NCBI GenBank assembly: GCA_038501625.1
Contig: JAZAYU010000006.1
Span: 13,146,638-13,210,637 of the forward strand
Source of the DNA: Corbicula japonica
Taxonomy: Eukaryota; Mollusca; Bivalvia; Venerida; Cyrenidae
Reading direction: 5' to 3'
DNA length: 64,000 nucleotides
Under the pieces are notes generated by a model, which made no database searches, was not told the DNA's origin, and was given only the letters and a program-made list of their open reading frames with translations. The translations under genes were made by a program, and so were the position numbers. Below, piece after piece: positions 44,501 to 56,594 of this stretch; the stretch's first letter is position 1, and the number at the start of each line of letters is the position of its first letter.

Positions 44501-45667
44501 ATTAAAAGACAAAATGGTACTTTTAACGCGTAAATTTGCCTAAACCCGTGTTTACATTCTATAAATAATTGTAAACATCGCCAATTTAGCTTGGTCGACC
44601 TATAGACCTAGATTAACGAGTTACTAATTAAAACATCAAAAAGAGATGATTAATCATATTTGTTCAAAAAAGAGATGATTAACAATACATTTTACGATTT
44701 AAAACTTTTTTCGATCATATAGTAGTGAAATTATTTTTCTCTTCAAAGTTATAAATTATAATTATTATACACCATTCTAAATTAGTAAGCATTAAAAATC
44801 AAATAAACAAATCTCAGTTACGAAAAACGCATCTCAAGAAAAACACAGCCTCTTCAAAAAGCCATATAAAGAAAATGTCGTCCGTTTTTAGGTTATATAT
44901 GTGATATTCAGTTCTGTTGCTAACTTCTAAAGCAGACAATTTGTGAAGGATGTTACAACACTTTCATGTTGCATCTTCCCTATAGAAGTACGAGTAATAA
45001 TCGATTTGTTTACATTTTAGGCGCTCAAGGTCTAGACACATTTCAAGATTGTGAAACGCTAATAGGACATAAATCTGGAATATAAGTGTGTGCGAGTGAG
45101 CAAGACTTGACACATGTTAATCGCAGCAAGTTAATCATACTGCATAGAAAGCATTAGACAAATTGACATATTTTGCCAAAACGGGAATTTTATCTGCTAA
45201 TCATATCAATAACTTTATCTGACATCGGTAGAGATACACATTGTATCCTCTAAATAGCAAAAACTTAGTCTCGACTTTTGCATAAAATTGGCACCACCAA
45301 CCATTTTTACAAACTCAGTCTGGGTCATATATATAGCAATAAAATTATCCAAGCCAGAAGATCAAATAGTTATTCAACCAGTGGGAAATAGAAATGGTTT
45401 AATGTCACGTGACTTGGTAACTTCAGCTCAAAATCACTAATGGTAATCCACTCACCATTAGCAATCTATATACAATGATTGGTGATTATATGTGAAGCAA
45501 TCACATCATTGTGGCCCTGACCTTGTTATTTTGACCCCATGCTATTCTGCATCTGTTACTGTCGTTGCATTGCTGGTAGCACTTTTCCACATTGAATGAA
45601 CAAATCACAGACTATTTCTTTCACAAAGTCGAATAATATTTCCTATTATTTTAAGGTTAAATGAATT
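44501..45667. other. No gene seen
   Basis: AT-rich spacer before the Naiad tandem fragments. AAAGAGATGATTAA occurs twice within about 35 bp near 44640-44690. Confidence 0.4.
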
Positions 45668-46132
45668 ATGAATGATTAAAAAAAGCGAAATATGCATATC
45701 AGGAGTCGCCACACTCACAAAACACAGCCTCACACGCAGCGAAAAAGACAACAGAACTGATTGAGAGGAAGAGAGAGCATGTTTGTTTTTATGTATGTCA
45801 ATTCTAATAAGACGCCACAAACAATTAACGAAAAAGAGAACCTTTGGGGATACCGCCTTGGAACGGTAAGTGGGAAAACAAATTGCCACTGGGGGTTAAA
45901 CCAGGTTCTAGGGTTCACTAACCTCACACTTGCCCCAAGAGGTTCTCATTTCACAAAACAAGCACAAGTTGTCTTAGTGAAATAACTCCAACCCACCCAT
46001 CAGCTTAACAATGTTGCATGCAAAAGCACACAAACATATAAAACATAAGAAGCTTATGAAATTGTAAAGCCAAAGGGGCGGGTACTCAATGACCTTACCG
46101 AGACCAGAGCAAGTGGAGTCAAATCAGCAAAA
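45668..46132 (-). mobile_element. Naiad 3' fragment, upstream member of a tandem
   Basis: Collinear with about 3242-3675 of the main copy. It is cut at GGAGTCAAATCAGCAA and followed at once by the 3' end of a second copy (AAAGTGAAATATGCATATC), making a head-to-tail pair like the pseudo-LTR arrangement. Confidence 0.85.
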
Positions 46133-46203
46133 AAGTGAAATATGCATATCGTGAATCGCCACACTCATAAAACACAGTCTCCCTAGCGACAAAGAAGAGA
46201 CAA

Positions 46204-46258
<55 letters not shown>

Positions 46259-46287
46259 CAGACAGAGACAGAGAGACAGACAGAGAC

Positions 46288-46355
<68 letters not shown>

Positions 46356-46709
46356 CATGTTTGTTATAAATATGTCAGTTCAAATAATACCCCACAAACG
46401 ATTAACGAAAAAGATAACCTTTGGGTATACCGCCTTAAAATGGTCAGTGGAAAAACAAATTACCACTGGGGGTTAAAACCAGGTTCTAGGGTGCACCAAC
46501 CTCACACTTGCCACAACCGGTTCTCATTTCACAAAACAAGCGCAAGTTGTCTTACTGAAATAACTCCAACAGACCCCTCACCTTAACAAAGTTGCATGCA
46601 AAAGCACACAAACATATAAAACATAAGAAGCTAATAACGAGACCAGAGCACCTGGAGTCCAGTCAGTAAGATCACGATGACAGGGAAAAAAGAAACAAAT
46701 CGAGTTTCT
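46133..46709 (-). mobile_element. Naiad 3' fragment, downstream member of a tandem
   Basis: Collinear with about 3242-3715, carrying the hairpin near 46445 and a greatly expanded GA tract. It breaks at GAGTTTCTA and joins the segment shared with 9113-9330, consistent with an internally deleted copy. Confidence 0.85.
46203..46353 (+). repeat. GA/GACA microsatellite inside the Naiad 3' region
   Basis: About 150 bp of GA with interspersed GACA units, at the position where other copies have only a short GAGAGA-rich run. The minus-strand open frame of Ser/Leu repeats is an artefact. Confidence 0.95.
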
Positions 46710-46726
46710 ATTGAAAAATACTATTG

Positions 46727-46915
46727 TATGATTAGCGACCTTCAGTTATATCGAAAGTTTGCAAGTAACGTCACCACGCAATACATGACGTAAATGCTTG
46801 TGCGCTATTTTTTTTTCTATAAATTGCACGCAGAACAATCTTAAAATATTAACAAGTGAATCACTGATCCCAAATTTATAAATGGGACTGTAAATGCTTT
46901 CGAGAATATATTAAG
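46727..46915 (-). repeat. Segment shared with 9113-9330 (likely Naiad 5' non-coding)
   Basis: Shares GAATCACTGATCCCAAA and GGGACTGTAAA with the region upstream of the main Naiad. The similarity resumes after the hAT element at 48071-48098 (CCAATTCTG), so the hAT inserted into this segment. Confidence 0.55.
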
Positions 46916-47265
46916 TAGGGATTGCAAAGAGTAGTAAAATTGGTACTCGAGTACTCGGACGATCTTCCGATCGAGTACTCGAGTACTCGAACGATTTCCG
47001 ATTTTAATAGAGATAATTCCGTTCGTGTAATATCAGCTTCAAACTACTCAGTATTTATACCATAAACCACATATTAATAAAGATACTTACACAACAAAAG
47101 TGTGTTGTATCTTTTATTTGTGTTTTGTAATTTTATTATTTTATATTTTTAAAATAAATCAACAAATTGAATCAAAGTTACAACACAGTCATGCGAACAT
47201 GTACATATACGGTGTTCAGAATAATATTATGTCGTGAAATAATCAAATCAAATAAATTAATCGAA

Positions 47266-47451
47266 CTAAATTAAAACCGTGGGGCTCGTTTGTCTGCGTT
47301 TTGGGCGTTGTCTCGTATCATGTATCAACTTAAGATGGTTAAGCATGCTTGTAGTTCCCCCGTTGTATACCAACTCGGAACTACATTTGACTGTTTTTCT
47401 GTCTGCTCCCCGTTTGAAGTAACTCCACGCAGACGACTTTGCGGGAGGCAT
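47266..47451 (-). pseudogene. hAT N-terminal BED-type zinc finger remnant
   Basis: Open frame of 61 codons starting MPPAKSSAWSYFKRGADRK. SAWSYF, KC-S, YNGGTTSMLNHL and H at the end match the BED finger (C-x2-C ... H-x3-5-H) that hAT transposases use to bind DNA. The second Cys is missing (KCSSEL where KC-LC is expected), which suggests a small deletion. It ends after about 60 residues; nothing of the RNase-H-like catalytic domain follows. Confidence 0.7.
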
Positions 47452-47692
47452 TTTGCTGATGTAATACAGGTATTAATTCGGTGTTTAATTTAAGAATGTG
47501 ATACTAAACATTACCATCGTTTTACTTTATCTTTTTATTTTCATTAATATTCATAGATTAGTTCGCGTCATTCACCAATAAAAAAAAAGAAATTATCATC
47601 ACACGCAAGTGAACCAATCAATGACTGTATTAGGCGGTCCTGATTTTCTGTATGGAGCGCCAATTATCTAATTGTCAAAAAAATACATTTGT

Positions 47693-47737
47693 GCCAATCA
47701 CCTGTGGTACCCATTTCGGGTACCACAGGTGATTGGC
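47693..47737. repeat. Perfect 20-bp stem hairpin inside the hAT element
   Basis: GCCAATCACCTGTGGTACCC, a 5-base loop ATTTC, then the exact complement. The outer T-A pair extends it to 21 bp. Confidence 0.97.
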
Positions 47738-48098
47738 AAACAATAGATCTGTAAACCGCTATAAAACATTGCTAATTGAAATTATTGACAAGTGCCAGTT
47801 GGGACCCTTATTTGGCAGTTTATTATTTCACAACAATGACACTTCAACTTCAAAGCGTAATTTACGTCGCCTGTGGCGATGAAGTGCATCGCGCATAATG
47901 TCTAATTGCCACCGTGCCATATATCGAAACGAATTATAAACAAAACAAACGATTTTCTTTTTTTATATCAAATTTTATTTTTTTCCGATTACTCGAGTAG
48001 TAGATTTAGTGCTCGATACTCGGACGTTCGATCGAGTACTCGAGTACTCGAGTAGTCGATGCCATCCCTAATATAAAGGCCCAATTCTGCAACCTGAT

Positions 48099-48900
48099 AA
48101 CACGAACATGATGACATGGATAAAAGAAACAAATCGAGCTTCTAGGTTCTTTTAAAAAGATTTTCCTATAAACCTTCATAAACTCTTAAACCCGTGCCAC
48201 CGTCGTTCAACCAAAGAGGTAAGCATAATGATTAACTGTAGATGGGTTAATCACCAGGCATGCAGAGCGCTGCAGAATATCATGTTGGTAACCTTTCTTT
48301 TTAAATTTACATATCGTTTATACTAATAACCGGGAGAAATTAACATTGCCTTTTATTGTCTTAAGTTTATAAATTCAATTCTCATAAAAAACTGTCTTTG
48401 AAATACCTTGTTGCAAAAGGGATTTTAAACTGCACCTGTATTTTTTAATTAAATCTGGGAATCGGCGATAAAACTTGCAACAGGTTTTCCATAATTTGTG
48501 ATACCGATAACCTTGTTATAAAAGTGTTTTTGTTATGCAAAATTATGTTTATTGAAATCGTTAACATCATTGCAAGCTCTAGAAAAGCGAACAAGCTGTG
48601 AGATATAAACCCGGTAAAATGTTGCACGAGGAACACCGCCGTCTAAATACGGAAAATTTACTATATTAAAATTAAAATCATCTCTTTTATCATATATTTT
48701 AATAAGTGACGTATCCTTTTTTTGAATAAAAGGATTAAGATCAAGAACGTTTGCTTGCTTAAAGAGGTTGCTTTAGTAAATTGTAGTTCATTAGGATAAA
48801 TTTTATTAACCAGTGATGGAAAATGATTATTATCTATATTCAAAAAATCGTCAAGGTACCTTGATGTGTTAAAGGATGTCATAACGTCATCCTGATGTTT
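48099..48900 (-). mobile_element. Naiad fragment (RT palm to 3' region), both ends lost
   Basis: Collinear with about 3678-4476. It includes the YLDD region (RYLDDFLNIDNNHF) and RT C-terminal domain, with several stops and frameshifts. The coding part reads past the main copy's early TAA position, and the SECIS-like hairpin region is present with a changed loop. Confidence 0.85.
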
Positions 48901-48984
48901 ATAGACATATTATATTTTAGTGGCATTAATATAGTTTTCTTTGATTATTTGTCGTGTTGGCTTTCAAAGTTTATCCATCTATTT

Positions 48985-49500
48985 CAATATCACAGAAGAG
49001 TTGCTTGTGCCCTTTGGCGGCAGTAAGTTCATTCAATCTGTAATATTATCATTGACCATCTTTGAAAGCCGCCGAGCACGGTGCATATATTTGTGTAACT
49101 ATCGAAAGTGCTCATCTTTACACTCACTTTACATCTCTGGGAAAGGCTCAATGTCAAGATTTTGACATAACTCTAAAGCCTTATTTTATACAGTCATAAT
49201 TATGAATATTTAAGCTTGTTGTTAACAAATGACAGATATCTTCACTATCTTTCATTCAAACCAAAGAAACCCAAGCAATTTTAAATGTTATTGGTAATTT
49301 TTTTTTTAGTTAAGGTAAAAGTAGTTGAAAGTAGTCCCAGCCTATAACAGAGGTGAACGTAATGAGCCGATAGTGTAAGAGAGTGCATCATGGGTAGTAG
49401 ATATTCCACTACTTTCCATGAACAGACTTTATCAAACCGAACCTGCAATATTTTGATATTTGTCTTGTTCGGTGGTTGTATTTTTTCTTTTTCACTTATT
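48985..49500 (-). repeat. Dispersed repeat family F, broken copy
   Basis: Two blocks match 20048-20665 in the same orientation: around 49040-49100 (CTTTGAAAGCCGCCGAGCAC) and around 49417-49505 (CATGAACAGACTTTATCAAA). Unrelated DNA lies between them. Confidence 0.6.
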
Positions 49501-49879
49501 CATAGAAGAGCCTTGTTGTGCAGAGAGAAGAACACACAGTTTGACTTAAATTCGTGTTTTAATTTTCTTTTACTTTCGGTCAACTAATTTCATGTGAAAT
49601 CACAAAGAGACAATTAATGTTTAAAACAAATTGTTACTTTCGGTTTATGTCACACGCTGTTACAAAACTGTGCTGCATTAAAACTAACGAATACCAAACA
49701 CTTAAATCATAAGTAATAATCAGAGGAAGTCATATTAACGGTAAAGAATTGTATTGTATGCTCTATCTGGAAAGCATATAACAATATATTATAATCACTA
49801 TTTAACATTACTTCTCTACTCCTATTTTTTATGTAATGCATTCATGTTTAATTCCTCGTTCGTCGTTTTCTGTACGAAT

Positions 49880-50540
49880 AGATGAAAAGAAAACGCTGAA
49901 AGTCACCGAATAAGACTAAAATGTAGATATTTCAGACTCGGTTTGATTTAGCCTGTTCATGGAAATGCATATTAGGGAATCTGAGAGAGGATCTACGAAT
50001 ATAATCCCTGCATATTACAGACAACCTCAAATGCGAAATTAAAAAAATAAAGCAGGAAGTATATCGTTGTGTGATAGAACAATATTAATATTTGTATTTG
50101 CATGTATTATGAAACCACATATCTTTAAACAGGCAGAAATATTGCAACAACAGTAATTTAATACTAATACTATTAATATAAGTATCGTGCCTAACGACCT
50201 TCAAAGGACGTAACTGACAACAGAACTGATTGAATGTACAGGAATACATTTTACAGCCGTCAATAGGCACAGATCACGTTACTGTGATATTGAAATAAAT
50301 GAAAAGGGAACTTTAAAAACCACCAAACATGACTGATACGAAAATAATGCAGACTCGGTTTGATTGAGTGAGTTTATGGGCAGTAATGGAAATGCATATT
50401 ACTGTCCACGCCGCCTAGCCCCGGGTTGAGCCCAACGCAATATTAACACCAATAAACAGAACAATTCAAACCATTCCAACACGATGGTACGCATAGGGAG
50501 GTGAACACAAAGCCTTCCATGCAAGTTCACCGAACAAAGC
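49880..50540 (+). repeat. Dispersed repeat family F, two head-to-tail copies
   Basis: 49880-50245 is an internally deleted copy, going from GGTTTGATTTAGCCTGTTCA straight to GGATCTACGAATATAATCCC and on to CGACCTTCAAAGGACGTAA. 50296-50540 starts again with GAAAAGGGAAC and matches 11135-11345. Together with 48985-49500 they form an inverted pair. Confidence 0.65.
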
Positions 50541-50820
50541 AGACAGTCAATTTAGAGCACGAAATAAGAATTGTTGACTGCTTAAAAAAAGCCATTCAAC
50601 GCCTTAGCGAAATAAGTAATTTCAGTTTGTGCTGTAAATGGCTATATAGATAGTGATAAAGCGCATTTACATGTCAAATCAGTTAATTAAAATCTATAAA
50701 TTCGTCCATGAGTTAAGGACCTTCGATAAAATTTTAGTGAAAACTGTTGTTTCGAAATGTTATTCGTTATCACTGTTATTGTCTTTTGCTATAGACTTTT
50801 TAGTATGGTTGAACTTGTTT

Positions 50821-50915
50821 CAGTTAGCTCAATTGGTTGCGTCGTCGGAATGGGAAGGCTAGGCGCTGTCGCCATGACGGTCCGGGTTCGCTCCCAGGTA
50901 GAGGCAATATCATTT
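50821..50915 (+). repeat. tRNA-derived SINE copy, best preserved
   Basis: A box TTAGCTCAATTGG, then GGCTAGGCGCTGTCGCCATG and B box GGGTTCGCTCC, then AGAGGCAATATCATTT. Both pol III internal promoter boxes are near consensus. Related pieces are at 14790, 19655 and 29714 (minus). Confidence 0.75.
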
Positions 50916-51469
50916 AAAGTGTTGTGTTGTGTAATGTTGATTGAAATGGCTGTATAAATTCTTGTTCATTGTTATATTGTTTGTTGTATGTTTTAATATC
51001 ATATGTCATGCTGTTATACCATGTGATAATACATTTTCGTTGAAATCTAACATACCCTACCTTTACCTCACTCCCCTTCCATTCTCTCTCCTTCCCCGAA
51101 AATATAAACGCTTTGTCAGATCCATTACATAAATGGATATACAGACACCTTAAAAACTTATGCTGTAATGTAAATATGGGTGGGCCGTAAAAACGTTAAA
51201 TGACCTTCAGTTTTTACCGGTGAATAGGACTTAAATAAAATCACAAAACAGGTGGTGGGTTTTGATAAAGCTAAGAGCGAACTGTGGTAAAAACGAGTTG
51301 TTTCCTACTTCTTTGAAACGAGATTTGAACGCAAAAATGACGATGCTTAATAGCAGTTACCAAAGAGACAGAAGATAAAATTCAGCAATAATTCCGCTTG
51401 GAACTGTCAATATTTGTGTTTACTGATCATTATACTATGATTTGCTTTCATAATTGTTATTGTTGCAGT
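50916..51469. other. No gene seen
   Basis: AT-rich with a pyrimidine-rich patch near 51058-51100; no feature recognised. Confidence 0.4.
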
Positions 51470-51545
51470 AGCAGCAACAAGAGCTGCAGCAGCAGCAGCA
51501 ACAACAAAACCACCACCACCACCACCAACAACAACAACAGAAGCA
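51470..51545 (+). repeat. CAG/CAA/CCA microsatellite
   Basis: Runs of GCAGCAGCAGCA, ACAACAACAA and CCACCACCACC in sequence; the minus-strand Leu/Val-rich open frame is an artefact. Confidence 0.9.
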
Positions 51546-51785
51546 GAGGTGGGAGTGGTGGCGTATGACTATTTTTTTCTGGACATATGGAAAAGATTGT
51601 TTTTAGTTTTACAAATTCGTATGTCCAAATGCAGCGGGTTTTGTTTTGTTGGTCTCCTAATATTTTCAAAATTAAACGTATTTTCCCTCAACATTTCGAA
51701 AGAAAGCAAATTACACTTAAGGGCTGTTGGAATAAATCTTCTAGACAACATATGTTATAACCTCATTATTTGCGAATAATGAACT

Positions 51786-52285
51786 NNNNNNNNNNNNNNN
51801 NNNNNNNNNNNNNNNNNNNNNNNNNNNNNNNNNNNNNNNNNNNNNNNNNNNNNNNNNNNNNNNNNNNNNNNNNNNNNNNNNNNNNNNNNNNNNNNNNNNN
51901 NNNNNNNNNNNNNNNNNNNNNNNNNNNNNNNNNNNNNNNNNNNNNNNNNNNNNNNNNNNNNNNNNNNNNNNNNNNNNNNNNNNNNNNNNNNNNNNNNNNN
52001 NNNNNNNNNNNNNNNNNNNNNNNNNNNNNNNNNNNNNNNNNNNNNNNNNNNNNNNNNNNNNNNNNNNNNNNNNNNNNNNNNNNNNNNNNNNNNNNNNNNN
52101 NNNNNNNNNNNNNNNNNNNNNNNNNNNNNNNNNNNNNNNNNNNNNNNNNNNNNNNNNNNNNNNNNNNNNNNNNNNNNNNNNNNNNNNNNNNNNNNNNNNN
52201 NNNNNNNNNNNNNNNNNNNNNNNNNNNNNNNNNNNNNNNNNNNNNNNNNNNNNNNNNNNNNNNNNNNNNNNNNNNNNNNNNNNNN
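51786..52285. other. Assembly gap of exactly 500 N
   Basis: A round gap size is a scaffolder placeholder, not a measured distance. The right-hand contig begins inside a Naiad fragment at the base equivalent to 30492. Confidence 1.
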
Positions 52286-53233
52286 AACCTCACACTTACC
52301 CTTAAAGATCTCGAAGGAACAAACATGTACACGTTTTCTTGATGAATTTCGTCCATTCACGAACTACTCGAGAACGTGCATGCAAAAGTAAAAAAACAAC
52401 TCACAGAACATTAATAACTATGGCAACAGTCAGGCACAATCAATAGATACTCGATGGCCTTACTGATACCAGAGCACACGGAGTCAAATTTTAAAGAACA
52501 TGATGGCAGGAATAAAAGAAACTTTATCAAGAGTTCCATAGTAACCTTTAGAAGCTCTTAAATCCCTGCCGCTGTCATGCAACCAAAGACGTTTGTCGAA
52601 TAAAAGTAGTAAAAAAGGTAAAGTCTTTATAGAATATGATGTCATATTATCCGTTGATCAGTGCTGGGGTAACACGACGACTGGCTAAGTATCGTCACAT
52701 ACCCATACGTATTCTGTTAAATCATACCGGTATTATTCAAGGATGTCATTACATGCAGAGCTGTGCTGTTATAAAGTTGAATATTTTATACTTGCAATTT
52801 GCGATGAACAATATTGATCATATATATATGTCCCACAGTGGTATTTTTTTAAATATCATTTGCCCTATGATGGTTTGGACATTCCTCAGCAATGTAACTC
52901 CACAGAATCTTTGAATGTTACTATGTTGACTGACTTGTTGACTGACCTTCAGACAAACATAGCAATTAAAAAAAAGAATTATCTTTAAAAAAGATAAAAT
53001 GTGTTAATGGACAAGACTTTCTGTTATACGATACAACGGATTAGACGCAGTTTAGTTACATTTATTTCCTTCAGCTTGGTTAACTTTAAAACTTATGAAA
53101 ACCAACTAAGAATCGACATATTGATAAACGTGTAAATATAATAAAAGAACTGAGAGTCCATCTTTTTTGATAATTGTCTCATCTTTTATCATATATAAAG
53201 GAAACGTTGTGGCATATAATATAATGTTATATG

Positions 53234-53352
53234 AAGTGAATTCATATTGGCGTTGTAATTGGGCCAAGGGTAGTCATATTGGCCCGAGGCCGTAGGCCGA
53301 TGGCTTATATGACTGCCCGAGGCCCAATAACAATGCCAATATGAATTCACTT
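53234..53352. repeat. 119-bp palindromic repeat, second copy
   Basis: Same as 31440-31558 within the duplicated block. Confidence 0.75.
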
Positions 53353-56300
53353 GATTAATGACAATTTTATTAATTAACACAATATCCATGGTTCTAGACT
53401 TTAAAATTACTAATTTACCGGTCTGAAGAGATGAAGTGTCAGCTCTGATTTAAATGTTAAATCTTCAATCTACACTAGTGACCTGGCTGGTATAACCTAC
53501 CAAGGAGATGCAAATATGAATGTTGTTTTAGTTTGAATACAAAAACAGCCTGAACATTACTACACACTGTGGCAGCCAAGTCCTTTGTTCATTCAGTCTG
53601 AATTTAGTTTTTATCCAGATATATCCAAAATAAGTTTACTTTCTGGCACATTCCATCCACGACTTCCACATGTAATTTCTGAATTTAACATGTCTGTAAG
53701 CTATCCAAACTAAGTTTTGATCCTTTTCGCAAAGTTAAGCTCAATAAACTTGCTAAAATAAAGAGTAATCCCATAAAATTCACAGTCTTTTTTAGTTTCA
53801 AGAATTCTTGCTGCAGACATCCGCGTTATTGTTGTACTAGCGAGTTAGATAAACTCAAAGATTTTTATTACACAGAAAGAAATCACAAAAAAGGGGCAAC
53901 ATGGACTTATTCTCTGCCGCTTTGCTTAAATGGACCTCGTGTCCAATGTCACACTATCTATTATTATTTTTATCCATAAAAAACGACTTAGAAATTCAAA
54001 AATGGCGGCATTTTTAATTTTAAAAGGAAGTGATTCAATTCATATTGGACCAATTCATTATCCAATCAGAATCAAGAGATCTCATATTGGCTCAGTAAAA
54101 CCCGTATTGGCTCAGGTTATCTCGTATTGGCCCAGTTGAGATTTCATATGAATTGGGTGAAAGCCATATAAGGTGGACTGAATTGCACATATTGTGTCAA
54201 TATTATTTAAGTTAATTAATAATTCCTTTTTATTGAAATTACTTCTTGTTTATTTGTTATTGTCTGCTTAGCATGACGAACTGGTTTACAATTCCCCATT
54301 TTATCTTAACGTGTACACGATGGCAAGGAGGCAATTCTCGTTTAGGCATATTATTTTGTGAAAAACATTGCTAATGGGATTTTGAATTGCTTTTTGGTAC
54401 TAGTTCTACGACACTTTCAAGATTTTAGTCGTTAATTGTTCCATTTTACATATTGCAACTGTTTTTGTGAAAAGTCTAGTGTCGACACTTATGTAAAAAA
54501 ATAGGTATTGAAAATACACGTTCGAATACCGCCTGGGGAATTCGCAGAAGTAGCGTATAATTTTATGGTTATCTTAATAAAAACTAAATTTCAAAAAAAT
54601 GTTATTGCTCGATTATATTTAACACGATGTCTCTCTTTCTTTGAATTCGGACTATACTTTTGTCGGGTTTGTCGGAAACCAAGGGAGATATCTGTACCGT
54701 CACTTATTTTATTTTGCTATTTTTGTCTTTCTTTTTGTTTAATTATTTAAAAAAGATCAAATTATATTAATCAAATATTTAAATACTAGTTTGCTTTATT
54801 TTAATACTGTATAGCGCTCAATATTGGCGGTGTCAATGTGTGCGTATTTAGAAGTGTTTTAAATTAGCGGGGTCATAAATTGGCGCAAACAAACCAGAAA
54901 GCCAAAAGTAAACCCTTGATGAAAAATGGCAGGTCTAAAATTAGCGTTAACAAAGACCGTCAATGTTAAACCCTAGTAGAAAAAGTCTAGTTAAAAATAT
55001 TCTTACTTTCGCATGTTCTGTAGTAATTTTATTTAATCATCATTATCATAATTTTTGATTTATAATTGATTGTAATAAGAATGTGTCGACCAAGGCGAAT
55101 AAGTAAGTTTGATGAGCTTGTTCATGGAATATGTTAGAAATGTAAATCTATGCCCACCCAGAAAAGACCCAGGTTAAGCGAAATCAAACATATACACTTA
55201 AACACTTGATCTGTCTCAGATAGGCGATATCTTTTTTCGTGTTTTGGTTGTAGCAGTCGGGGTAGGGAGACTTAATGTAAACTATTGATCGTCAAGGTTT
55301 GAAAAAGTGGCATTTTATAAATTTTCTGATAGGACAAAGTTTATTTGGTTAACTTAACCAAAATCATTATTCAACATCTGGAAAAATATGATTAGCTAAA
55401 TATTGTTCTCAATAATATTTACTGTCTATGCAAATTAATTTTACGGCTTCACTAGACACAGACAAGTTTGGCGAATGCAGAACACTGATGGCAGCAATAG
55501 TAAATATATCAAATTAGAGTCTAAATGTTCTTGATTAAACTCAGATGCGAAGCAATGCACGTTTCAGTGCAATATTTCTAAATAAACATTGTTGCTTTGG
55601 GGGAGAATTATGTTCAGTAAATAATTCTGTCGAGAACTTGCATCGTAAATGACAGTGCGTCAATATCCTTTAAATTCCACCAGCAATTATGACCTTACCG
55701 TGCCTAAATCTTGCTGCAGTAATTTGGTTTAATGACTAGATGTTACTGCAACTTCCTGTTTTTAATGAGAACTAGACAAGCAATAGGCAAGAGTCTAGCC
55801 GAGATAAATGTAGCATTAGAAAGGTATTTAGTGGAACCGGTGTTGATAATTTAAAATCCTCTTTCTTTCATCGTCGATTGCTTTTGACCATTTCCATTGA
55901 ATAGCAAAGATCTATGACATTTTAAGTTATTAAACACGTTAAGTCTAGTAAAAACAGTTTCACATAACTGCGTCTACATAAAATACGTTTGCGTTTGTAA
56001 GTACGAAAAGAGACATTGTACGAGTGGTATTTAACGACTCAAAATAATAACAAACTGTCACCAATTCGCTAAAATCTAGAAAAACTAAACGTTTGACCTG
56101 TTATTTATTTGAAACAAGTTTTACAATCGCATAAAAATAGGGTTCTATAAAATATTATGATAGGATGAATGTTACATTATATATTATGGTAGCCGCACTT
56201 TTCTAAATATACACCATCGTACTGTGACATTACTGGCTTGATTATTGAGCTTTTGCTATAAAACTTTCAATAAAACATGCAATAAATACAAACTGATTTA

Positions 56301-56358
56301 TCAGTAAGACATTGTTCAAAATGACAGACTCCTACAGAATACAAATTCACAACATCAG

Positions 56359-56594
56359 TCAATAACGCGTATGACCTCCTTCATCTCATGGAGGTAAAAC
56401 AGTTCTGAACGACTAATTGAGGAATCCTAGCCCATTTCGTACGCGTCTTCCAAGTTCAGACCTCACATATTTTCAATTGCTTGAAGGTGTGGAAGGACAA
56501 CCGGAACAAGTACTTGTCGCTGATATTCCTCACAATTTAGGTTCCCTTGGATTAAAACTGCTGCGGTCTTCGAATTGCACTTGCATCATAGAAG
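56359..56594 (-). pseudogene. Tc1-like transposase C-terminal remnant, second copy
   Basis: Same as 34565-34800 within the duplicated block, with the GGHTRY tail and TGA stop. The nearby single-base difference (C56634 for G34840) lies outside the recognised coding blocks. Confidence 0.8.

Larger units (their letters stand above)
46916..48070 (-). mobile_element. Non-autonomous hAT element with CTCGAGTA-rich ends
   Basis: Ends are TAGGGATTGC (left) and GCCATCCCTA (right), with subterminal iterations of GTACTCGAGTACTCG in inverted orientation at each side. The flanks ATATTAAG (46908-46915) and ATATAAAG (48071-48078) form an 8-bp target duplication with one mismatch, as expected for hAT. The interior holds only a BED-finger remnant and a perfect hairpin; the catalytic transposase is deleted. 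Confidence 0.85.

Noticed and set aside
46119..46358. Ser/Leu repeat open frame
   Set aside because: Translation of the GA/GACA microsatellite.
51755..52360. Open frames of about 190-200 codons spanning the N gap
   Set aside because: Almost all codons are unknown bases.
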